A DNA stretch of 64,000 nucleotides from Saccharomycodes ludwigii (taxonomy: Eukaryota > Ascomycota > Saccharomycetes > Saccharomycodales > Saccharomycodaceae): positions 682,001 through 746,000 of the forward strand of contig NC_060201.1 of NCBI RefSeq assembly GCF_020623625.1, in the 5' to 3' direction. The notes under the pieces were generated by a model. That model saw only the letters and a list, made by a program, of their open reading frames with translations. It was not told the origin of the DNA and ran no database searches. The position numbers and the translations under genes were made by a program. Below, one piece after another: positions 56,927 through 64,000 of this stretch (its first letter is position 1; each line of letters opens with the position of its first letter).

Positions 56927-58405
56927 ATGTTTAGAAATGTTGTGACTTTAAAACAAGGGCTGAAAACCTTTTCCAGGTTATCCCAAAAAAGACAGAGTGT
57001 AAAATGTGCCAAACCTACATCATTAGTTTCGACAATTACTAGAAAGATTAACATCAATAATCCTTTTTCTCCTATCCGCCAATTTTCTCAAGCATTCAAA
57101 AGATCTATCACGACCACCACCACCACCGCTACTACTGGAAGTACGACCGCACCAGTTAAAAAAGTTTTAATTAATTCCAATAAATATGTTGGGTATTGGT
57201 TGGTTGGTACTAGTGGCCTAGTTTTTGGTATTGTAATTTTAGGTGGGTTAACAAGATTAACTGAATCAGGACTTTCCATTACTGAATGGAAGCCAGTTAC
57301 TGGTGCTATTCCACCTTTAAATCAAAAACAGTGGGAAGAAGAATTTACTAAGTACAAGGAATCACCAGAATTTAAACAACTAAACTCCCACATTGATTTA
57401 GATGAGTTCAAATTTATTTTCTTTATGGAATGGGGCCACAGGCTATGGGGCCGTGGTATTGGATTAATTTTCATTTTACCCGCTATTTATTTTACAGCAA
57501 CTAGGAAGACATCTTCTCACGTTAATCGTCGTTTACTGGGATTATGTGGATTGTTGGGATTACAAGGATTTGTTGGCTGGTGGATGGTCAAGTCTGGTCT
57601 AGACCAACAACAATTGGATGAGCGTAAATCTAAACCAACCGTTTCACAATATAGGTTAACCGCTCATTTGGGTGCTGCTTTTATCCTTTATATGGGTATG
57701 TTATGGACAGGTTGGGAGATTATTAGAGAATCCAAGTGGGTTAAAAACCCAGAAAATGCCTTGAAATTGTTTAAGCAGTTAGATAATCCTGCTTTGAAGC
57801 CATTGAGAAAAATGGCTTTGGGTATGGTTGTTTTAACCTTTATCACTGCTATGACTGGTGGTATGGTTGCTGGTTTAGATGCTGGTCTAATGTACAATAC
57901 ATTCCCACGTATGGGAGATGATTGGCTTCCAAGCAATCGTGAATTGCTAGATCCGTTTTATGCCAGAAAAGAAGACAAAAGCGATTTATTCTGGAGAAAT
58001 ATATTGGAGAATCCAACTACTGTCCAATTGAATCATAGGATTTTTGCTATAACAACTTTTTTTGCTGTTTTCGGTTTCCACATGTATGCCAGCCGTAACA
58101 AGCATATAATACCTCGTCATATCAATAGATCTATTCATCTCATGATGGGTATTGTAACTTTACAATTTGCCCTGGGTATTTCCACTTTAGTGTATATGGT
58201 GCCAATTTCCTTGGCTTCTGCTCACCAGGCTGGTGCTTTAGCATTATTGACTATCAGTTTATTATGTGCCTCTCAATTACGTCAACCAAGAATCCCTATG
58301 AGATTATTGATTGGTAATTTATACAAGAAACAAATATTGGAGCAACAACAACAACTAGCACGTGGTTCGAAAATCTTGAATGAGGTTTCCAAATTGGCCA
58401 AATAA
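56927..58405 (+). CDS. COX15: Heme A synthase Cox15
   Basis: Mitochondrial inner-membrane enzyme that oxidises heme O to heme A for cytochrome c oxidase, working with ferredoxin Yah1. 492 residues (S. cerevisiae 486). The N-terminus (MFRNVVTLKQGLKTFSRLSQ) is a mitochondrial presequence, followed by a Thr-rich linker. Eight membrane segments carry the four conserved heme-ligand histidines in EWGHRLWGRG (near 172), LTAHLGAAF (near 248), LNHRIFAIT (near 368) and ASAHQAGAL (near 434). GGLTRLTESGLSITEWKP is the family signature. The DDI1 neighbour is as in S. cerevisiae, but MAG1, which lies between them there, is absent. Confidence 0.97.
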   Translation: MFRNVVTLKQGLKTFSRLSQKRQSVKCAKPTSLVSTITRKININNPFSPIRQFSQAFKRSITTTTTTATTGSTTAPVKKVLINSNKYVGYWLVGTSGLVFGIVILGGLTRLTESGLSITEWKPVTGAIPPLNQKQWEEEFTKYKESPEFKQLNSHIDLDEFKFIFFMEWGHRLWGRGIGLIFILPAIYFTATRKTSSHVNRRLLGLCGLLGLQGFVGWWMVKSGLDQQQLDERKSKPTVSQYRLTAHLGAAFILYMGMLWTGWEIIRESKWVKNPENALKLFKQLDNPALKPLRKMALGMVVLTFITAMTGGMVAGLDAGLMYNTFPRMGDDWLPSNRELLDPFYARKEDKSDLFWRNILENPTTVQLNHRIFAITTFFAVFGFHMYASRNKHIIPRHINRSIHLMMGIVTLQFALGISTLVYMVPISLASAHQAGALALLTISLLCASQLRQPRIPMRLLIGNLYKKQILEQQQQLARGSKILNEVSKLAK

Positions 58406-58754
58406 GAAAAAAATAAGAAAAAAATAAAAAAAAAAGATATATATGTACAAATATATATATACATATATATATTAATTTCATAGTTTATTTATTGTTATCC
58501 TTTTATGTATAAACAGTTATCTAATTTTGTAAATAGAGATTTTTCAAAGTTTTATTTTTATTTTTTATCTTATAATATTTGAGAAATGTTGAGCAAAAAA
58601 TATCACGTTTTTTTGACAAAAAAAAAATAATTCTTCCAAAGGATTTTTGCCTCTTGCAACTAATTTTATAACCTTTTTATTTGTTCTATTAAATATACAT
58701 TCATATACATAGATACAAAAATAAACGAAAACTAAGTTACTTCTTATACAAAAA
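58406..58754. other. Intergenic COX15 to DDI1
   Basis: 349 bp with A-rich and ATATAT stretches (58407-58474) and no gene. S. cerevisiae has MAG1 (3-methyladenine glycosylase) at this place; no remnant is visible. Confidence 0.6.
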
Positions 58755-59960
58755 ATGTCCATCACTGTTTCAAATGAAGTTAATAATATAACTTATGGTC
58801 CAATCGAAGTGACTGAAGATATGCTTTTAAGTGATCTAATTGCATTATTACAGTATGATGCTGAATTTGATCCCGAATCCGAAAATTTGGTTTTTAAAGA
58901 TGAAATTATTGACATTAATTCCAAGGAATCCCAAACTTTAGAAAAGTTAGGATTAGTAATATCCCCAGAAGAACCAAACAGTAATGATACAACACTGCTA
59001 TTGATTAGGGGGAAAGATTTAGATCCTGTCGAAAAATTAAGAATATCTTTAAAGAAGAACGAAAAGACACCAGCTATACTTAAAGAAGAAATTTTGTTAG
59101 ATCCATATAAGTTTGACGAATTTTTAAAGTTCATTCAACTTACTAATAAGACTGGTCAACCGTTGGCCTCAATTTTACGCGATAACTCTAAATTAGAAGA
59201 ATTTGCATACCAAAGAATTATTGATGAACAAATGGCTCATGCATTAGAATACACACCGGAGGTGTTTACACCAGTAACCATGTTATTTATTAATTTGGAA
59301 ATCAATGGTCATCCAGTTAAAGCGTTTATTGACTCTGGTGCACAAACCACTATTATTTCTACCAAGTTGGCTAAAGAAACTAAATTGGATAGGTTGATTG
59401 ATAAAAGATTTAAAGGTGAGGCCAGAGGTGTTGGTAAGGGTGAAATTTTGGGCAAAATTCATAGTGCAATGGTTAAAATTGAAAGTCAATTTGTTTCATG
59501 TGCATTTACTGTGTTGGATACCAATATGGATTTATTGTTAGGATTGGACATGTTAAGAAGGCATTTGGCAAATATTGATTTGGGCAGAAATGTTTTAAAG
59601 ATTGCTGGTATTGAAACCCCGTTTTTAGGTGAAGCTGATATTCCGAAAACTGGATTATTTGCGCAAAATTCAAATCCAAACCCCTTGGAACAAGTGAAAG
59701 CGCCTCAATTCACTAAAATCCAAAACCCACCACAAGTAAAAAGACCAAAAATTGAAACAAGTGTCCTTGCAGCTGATAGGAATGATTCTCTTGCTTCGGA
59801 TAAAAATGTCGAGACTGCCGAGACGACCAACACACATTCCTTTCCTGAAGAAACAATCAAGAACTTAGTGGCTTTAGGCTTTTCACGACAGCAAGTTATA
59901 GATGCTTTGAAAGCAACAAATGGAAATGCTGAATACGCAGCATCTCTATTATTCCAATAA
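58755..59960 (+). CDS. DDI1: DNA-damage-inducible v-SNARE-binding protein Ddi1
   Basis: Host ubiquitin-shuttle protein and aspartic protease that handles polyubiquitinated substrates. 401 residues. Architecture: an N-terminal ubiquitin-like domain (residues 1-80), a helical domain, and the retroviral-type protease fold shared by all Ddi1 proteins with active-site FIDSGAQTTIIS (Asp near 193), GRGEI-like flap AGVGKGEILG, and LLLGLDML. A linker then leads to a C-terminal UBA domain (EETIKNLVALGFSRQQVIDA, ending in SLLFQ). It is a conserved cellular gene, not an element copy. Order COX15-DDI1 matches YER141W-YER143W. Confidence 0.97.
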   Translation: MSITVSNEVNNITYGPIEVTEDMLLSDLIALLQYDAEFDPESENLVFKDEIIDINSKESQTLEKLGLVISPEEPNSNDTTLLLIRGKDLDPVEKLRISLKKNEKTPAILKEEILLDPYKFDEFLKFIQLTNKTGQPLASILRDNSKLEEFAYQRIIDEQMAHALEYTPEVFTPVTMLFINLEINGHPVKAFIDSGAQTTIISTKLAKETKLDRLIDKRFKGEARGVGKGEILGKIHSAMVKIESQFVSCAFTVLDTNMDLLLGLDMLRRHLANIDLGRNVLKIAGIETPFLGEADIPKTGLFAQNSNPNPLEQVKAPQFTKIQNPPQVKRPKIETSVLAADRNDSLASDKNVETAETTNTHSFPEETIKNLVALGFSRQQVIDALKATNGNAEYAASLLFQ

Positions 59961-60060
59961 ATAGAAATATAAAACTTATATGTGTTTACTTATCTATTTT
60001 GTTATCTTTGTTTGTTTTTTTTTTTCCCCCCTTCCCCCTGTTTGTTTCTGCAATTTTTCT

Positions 60061-60831
60061 TTATACACTATAAAATTTCAACCGTCTAGGTCCGGCCCAC
60101 CCTTCTCTTCTAGTGATCCATTCAACGTAATGTTCTTGATTCTTGTCCTTTGGGACAAACCCGTTTGCATTAAATTCCTCTATAAATTTTCTTTCATGAA
60201 CATTTATATTCCCGCTAAACTGCAAAAACTCATTGAATATCGAAACACTACTCCAATATGACATTTTTCTTAAACATGCAATGGCTATAGAAGTTATGAG
60301 CTCACCATTAGAACAGTGTATATATATGGGGTAATTCTTTTTTATTAACAACACTTGAAGTATATCGTATATATCTTCATTTGTTAACGGTACTGATTTG
60401 TCTCTTCTTTTCACTTTCTTTAGTGCTTTCTTATTATCTTCTTCCTTTTTGCTTTTTTCCGCTTCTGTCTTATTTATGTTGCCATTACTTTCGATAGCAC
60501 CGTCTTTGCTATTGCCTAGGATATTAGAAAATTCTGTGTCATTTGTTTGTTTTATCCTTTCTTTAACTTTTTTGTCCTTTTTGTCCTTCTTCTTATCTTT
60601 TGCGCCTTTACAAGGTATATGAACGCAATTAATATTATTATCTTTTACAAATTTGTATATTATCGGGTCATTTTCTTCGCTTAAAGGACCTGGTATTAAG
60701 GAAACTATTGTCTTGAGTTTTAATGCCTTTAAGAAGGGTAAATTGTGTTCTTTTGGATATGATCCTCTATAGAGTTTTGGTTGAACTTGTGCATATTTCA
60801 AAGGTACGACATATGATGACGAATTTGTCAT
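60061..60831 (-). CDS. OCA6: Oca6-type inositol-polyphosphate/DSP-like phosphatase family protein
   Basis: 256 residues (S. cerevisiae Oca6 224). It belongs to the Siw14/Oca family of tyrosine-phosphatase-fold proteins. S. cerevisiae Oca6 is a partner in the Oca1-6 group linked to inositol pyrophosphate control. N-terminal family blocks KLYRGSYPKEHNLPFLK and TIVSLIPGPLSEEN are clear. The P-loop reads HCSNGELITS: the cysteine is kept but the Arg of CX5R is Ile, so it is probably not an active phosphatase, as is thought for some Oca proteins. A Lys/Glu-rich insert of about 60 residues (near 78-140) splits the domain. It sits between DDI1 and DOS2; in S. cerevisiae OCA6 is YDR067C, next to DOS2. 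Confidence 0.9.
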   Translation of the reverse strand: MTNSSSYVVPLKYAQVQPKLYRGSYPKEHNLPFLKALKLKTIVSLIPGPLSEENDPIIYKFVKDNNINCVHIPCKGAKDKKKDKKDKKVKERIKQTNDTEFSNILGNSKDGAIESNGNINKTEAEKSKKEEDNKKALKKVKRRDKSVPLTNEDIYDILQVLLIKKNYPIYIHCSNGELITSIAIACLRKMSYWSSVSIFNEFLQFSGNINVHERKFIEEFNANGFVPKDKNQEHYVEWITRREGWAGPRRLKFYSV

Positions 60832-61309
60832 TTGTTTGATTTGTAATGTGTATATTTATATAGCTTTGTAGATTTCTTTTTTCTTTTTTTCTCTTTTCCT
60901 TTTTCTTCTTTTCTCTTTTCCTTTTTGTGCAAAAGTTTATTATTGCTGTTACGCATTGGTCTCTTATTATACAAGTCGATTTCCAGACTATTTTTTTTCC
61001 TTGCGTGAATTATAAAATTTGGGAAATGTTTTTTTTTTCAAAAAAGAAAAATGCAATACCGAAACACCGGACAAAATACATTATCGGAACATTCCATTTT
61101 ACGAAAATTGCTTCTCATCGTACAAAATGTAAATATGTAATGTCATTTTTTGTTCATTTTATTACCCTTTTTTTTTTTTTTAATATTGAAACCTCAATCT
61201 TATTTCAAATTATGAATAATAATATCCTATTAAAGCTCATCCTAACATCAGGAGCAAGCATCAACTTATTGAACAAGAGAACTGATTTTGGACAAAAAAA
61301 AAAAATATT
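60832..61309. other. Divergent promoter region OCA6/DOS2
   Basis: Pyrimidine-rich tract (60870-60925), T runs near 61029 and 61170-61182, and an A12 run just before the DOS2 ATG. A plus-strand frame (60927-61424) overlaps the DOS2 start in another frame and has random composition; not accepted. Confidence 0.55.
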
Positions 61310-62410
61310 ATGGATTTCTTATACGAGACCCAAGAGATACCAATTGAAACTGTATCAACAACTGAACAAGAAACAGTACCAAAGAAAAAAAATAACGAAG
61401 AAAATAATGACAATCCTTTATTGAAAAATGTGAAACAGGATATTAAAACTGAACAAGCATTCAGTGATTTAGAACAAGCATTAGATCATGGTATCACTAA
61501 AACAACTAATTTCTTGTATAATCTCTGGAACAATGATCAAAAAGTTGAACTTAATAAGGATGCTATTACGAACACCAAGAATAAAGACCAAGAAGAACAC
61601 AACAATACTATTAAAGACAAAGGTGATGAAACTGCTACGACCACAAACAAGGATGCAATAATAAATGAACAACTAACTCAGAGTCTTTTAGATGCTGTTG
61701 ATACTAAGATAATGCAAGCTGAAAATTACATTCAAAGCAACGTTAGTGTCTTAAGCTCTGAGTTGTCTTCGAAATTTTCAAATCTAAAAATAGAAGATGT
61801 CAAGAAAAACATCATTTCCACTCATGAAAAAGTTACCAATTTGGCAAAACAAATCTCTGGAGACAATCAAGATACTGAAAACAAAAATAAAATAGCCATT
61901 GAAAACTTTTTAAAATCCAACGAGAACGCTAAACTTACAGAAACAATCCAAACATTGATTGATTCAATATTCAATACAGAAAGCCCAAATGATACAGAAG
62001 TTAAACAAATGCTATCAAAAGATCCATCTTGGATTCAATTATATGAGAAAGTTGTTCCCGCTAAGTTACCAAATGATGTATTTTGGAGCATATATGATGA
62101 TAAAATACTTGCCGTTATTAAACAAAAGAAAATAAACATAGTTAAACAAAAAATGGAGAGCTCTAAAAATGTACCTTCTTGGGATGATGATGATGATGAC
62201 GATGATGATAATGATGACGCCAACGTCGATGATGGAAACGACTCTATCTCCAATACTGCTGAAAATAAAAATTTAAATGACGATATTGTCATTGTGGAAA
62301 AAGATTTTGCTAGAGGTGATAATATGTATAGCAATTCCACAGATAAGGAAAATACCAAGGAAGGTGACAATGCAAATGATGATGATGATGATGATGATGA
62401 TTGGGAGTGA
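61310..62410 (+). CDS. DOS2: BSD-domain protein Dos2
   Basis: 366 residues (S. cerevisiae Dos2 310). Function is poorly known; S. cerevisiae Dos2 is a ubiquitinated BSD-domain protein. The start MDFLYETQEIPIET resembles remembered Dos2 MEFFYEEQ. A central helical region (LEQALDHGITKTTNFLYNLW, LSSELSSKFSNLKIEDVKK) precedes the BSD domain near 220-275 (LSKDPSWIQLYEKVVPAKLP, DVFWSIYDDKIL with the conserved FW pair). The tail is strongly acidic with two Asp runs from GAT repeats, and ends DDWE. It lies between OCA6 and the DOA4-type gene, as YDR068W. Confidence 0.9.
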   Translation: MDFLYETQEIPIETVSTTEQETVPKKKNNEENNDNPLLKNVKQDIKTEQAFSDLEQALDHGITKTTNFLYNLWNNDQKVELNKDAITNTKNKDQEEHNNTIKDKGDETATTTNKDAIINEQLTQSLLDAVDTKIMQAENYIQSNVSVLSSELSSKFSNLKIEDVKKNIISTHEKVTNLAKQISGDNQDTENKNKIAIENFLKSNENAKLTETIQTLIDSIFNTESPNDTEVKQMLSKDPSWIQLYEKVVPAKLPNDVFWSIYDDKILAVIKQKKINIVKQKMESSKNVPSWDDDDDDDDDNDDANVDDGNDSISNTAENKNLNDDIVIVEKDFARGDNMYSNSTDKENTKEGDNANDDDDDDDDWE

Positions 62411-62660
62411 TAGGAAAAAGTTTTTTGTTCATTTTGCCTTCAATTTTTAATTTTTTTTTTTTTTTTTTTAACTTTTTTTTTATTTCTTCATTTCCTTATT
62501 TTACTAATAATTTTATGTTTAATACGTAGATTTTTGTCCTTACAATGCGGTTTTTGATTAATTAACCATTTAACTAATTAACTAATTAACTAATTTTTAT
62601 TTTCATTATTGTCGCTATTTACTTTAGTTAAATTATATCCTTTAGATATAAATACAATAA

Positions 62661-64000
62661 TCATTGGCTATATAACCTATGATAAAACAAAACGTATGCA
62701 TTACTAGTAATACATTCATTTTCATTTTTGGCTTGTCTCCATGAAAGATCATCAAAGTAATACCACCCGTCATTCCTAGAATCATTTTTTTTATTAGCAA
62801 CATTTATATTACTATTCGCAGCATCATTGTTGCCACTTAAATTTATGCCACTGCTCTTGCCCATATACATAGAATTCTTATCCTTTTTAACATAAGATGT
62901 ATAGTGGCCACCGGACAAAGTACCTGAATGGGTAGCAACACCATATAAAGAGTATTTGAAAGGCGGAATTTGCCCTCTCAGTGGTAAATCTGACGGCCAT
63001 TCACTTGTTTTTTTGACATCATCAACCCAATACGGAGTCAAGTCTAGGACTTGTGGATAATAAATGAAATCATTGTTTTTGTTCATCATATTATCGAATC
63101 TTTTCAAATGAATAATTAAATTCCTGGGTAATCTTGTAATAGTGATTTTTTTAGTGGAAGGTTGTTTCTTTTGACATTGTGGACAAAACCATTCTTCATC
63201 TCTATCCAAAGTCTCGATTTTAGTAAACTCGTAAAAACAATCTAAAATATTCAAGTTAACACCAGCACTCCGCCCAGTTCCATTGGTTTTCTTCGGGATA
63301 GGTATAGATAAAACAGAAAACGGTTGATATGTGGTAGAGGTTCTGAAACATTTTTGACATTGCAACCGTGAAGCATACTGTCCTTGGAATAGATCCACAA
63401 TAACACTAAAATCTGTTGTCAAATATCTTTCCCATTCAATAGACGATGCTATTCTCATATTCAGTTTCTCTCTACTCAACTCCATTTCTTTGCTTAATTC
63501 TTTTAGTGGAGGATTAGCACCACATTGATTCAAATCTTCATGTAAACCATCCAAAAGAAATTGCGCAAATTCTTGACAGTCTTGTTGGTCTGTATTCCTA
63601 AAAATCTTGTTGATTGACCCGCATGCCAATTTAAATTGCCTTGGCACAACAGCCAACTTTACATCAGAGCATCTTGTCTTATTCTTAGTTAGTTGGCCTT
63701 CCCTATACATTGAATGCACCAATTGGGCAAAATATTTTGCTAAAACACCTTTACTACCTAACTTACTGTTCAAATTTACATAGTTTTTGTATGAATCATT
63801 TAAGAATATAAAACATAATTCTTTGGTACCCAGTAAGCATTGTAAAATACAATTCATGTAACACGAATTCCCCATATTTACTAAGCCAGTACAAAAATTC
63901 GTGTCAACGTAATAATTTGGTGTCAGTTTACGGTTATTCAGGCCAGATGGAACAGTAGTGGTGGGTGAATTACTTAGGTAACCTATGTTTGTTATCGTTC
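62661..64000 (-). CDS. DOA4: Ubiquitin-specific protease, Doa4/Ubp5-type (5' partial)
   Basis: C-terminal catalytic USP domain of the deubiquitinase that recovers ubiquitin from cargo entering the vacuole (Doa4). The frame stays open to the right edge, upstream of the MGNSCYMN methionine (residues [11 protein letters not shown] precede it), so the start is off the window. Visible motifs: Cys box [35 protein letters not shown], zinc-binding CQKC and CPQC pairs, and His box [20 protein letters not shown], ending [23 protein letters not shown]. cerevisiae has the duplicates DOA4 (YDR069C, beside DOS2) and UBP5 (YER144C, beside DDI1). This gene lies next to both sets of neighbours, so it is the pre-duplication single copy; the symbol is a convenience. 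Confidence 0.93.
   Translation of the reverse strand, partial: TITNIGYLSNSPTTTVPSGLNNRKLTPNYYVDTNFCTGLVNMGNSCYMNCILQCLLGTKELCFIFLNDSYKNYVNLNSKLGSKGVLAKYFAQLVHSMYREGQLTKNKTRCSDVKLAVVPRQFKLACGSINKIFRNTDQQDCQEFAQFLLDGLHEDLNQCGANPPLKELSKEMELSREKLNMRIASSIEWERYLTTDFSVIVDLFQGQYASRLQCQKCFRTSTTYQPFSVLSIPIPKKTNGTGRSAGVNLNILDCFYEFTKIETLDRDEEWFCPQCQKKQPSTKKITITRLPRNLIIHLKRFDNMMNKNNDFIYYPQVLDLTPYWVDDVKKTSEWPSDLPLRGQIPPFKYSLYGVATHSGTLSGGHYTSYVKKDKNSMYMGKSSGINLSGNNDAANSNINVANKKNDSRNDGWYYFDDLSWRQAKNENECITSNAYVLFYHRLYSQ

Noticed and set aside
58755-59960. DDI1 protease domain as a captured retroelement fragment
   Set aside because: The retroviral-type protease fold is normal in all Ddi1 proteins; UBL and UBA domains and synteny show a host gene.
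60927-61424. 165-residue plus-strand ORF upstream of DOS2
   Set aside because: Overlaps the true DOS2 start in another frame and is F/K/I-rich with random composition.

Overview
The window reads as nuclear DNA of a budding yeast (Saccharomycetales). It is very A/T-rich, compact and nearly intron-free, with long poly(A)/poly(T) tracts in most promoters, asparagine-rich low-complexity protein segments, and yeast-type introns with GTATGT and TACTAAC signals. Conserved leucines in MCM2 are encoded by CTG, so this is not a CTG-serine yeast. Gene order argues for a lineage that did not undergo the Saccharomyces whole-genome duplication. A/T richness and Asn-rich proteins would suit Saccharomycodaceae, for example Saccharomycodes, but the sequence alone does not prove that.

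Block 1 (1-26,736) follows S. cerevisiae YBL017C-YBL026W gene for gene and strand for strand, in inverted orientation: PEP1/VPS10 (5' end off the window), POP8 (spliced), APN2, RFT1, HAP3, PIM1, MCM2, NCL1, RRN10, LSM2. Inserted into this order are a secreted lipase, a UGA2-type succinate-semialdehyde dehydrogenase with a mitochondrial-looking leader, a UBR7/Mlo2-type protein, a candidate SRP RNA gene and an unassigned zinc-knuckle protein. PIM1 is split by a one-base frame slip in an A10 run.

Block 2 (26,737-42,414) is a gene-poor island between the two conserved blocks. It holds a minisatellite, two related TEA-domain (Tec1-like) regulators with very long flanking regions, a tRNA-Thr(AGT), and a young, whole-looking Ty3-type LTR element. 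The element sits just upstream of the tRNA, with an older LTR remnant beside it.

Block 3 (42,415-64,000) holds GDI1, the YDR061W-like ABC protein, LCB2, AIM7, RPS13 (spliced), RRG1, RTR1, EMP65, COX15, DDI1, OCA6, DOS2 and a DOA4/UBP5-type deubiquitinase (5' end off the window). In S. cerevisiae these genes are divided between two duplicated segments (YDR061-YDR069 and YER136-YER144). Their interleaving here in one series is the unduplicated ancestral order.

Most genes are housekeeping: trafficking (VPS10, GDI1), RNA maturation (POP8, NCL1, LSM2), Pol I and Pol II function (RRN10, RTR1), replication and repair (MCM2, APN2), mitochondria (PIM1, COX15, RRG1), sphingolipid and glycan synthesis (LCB2, RFT1) and ubiquitin handling (DDI1, DOA4, UBR7). 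I found no CRISPR array, operon or obviously new multi-gene system. The least explained pieces are the breakpoint island with its TEA gene pair, the minisatellite, the zinc-knuckle ORF, and the PIM1 frame slip. Gene identities and S. cerevisiae comparisons rest on remembered family sequences and gene order; no search was run.
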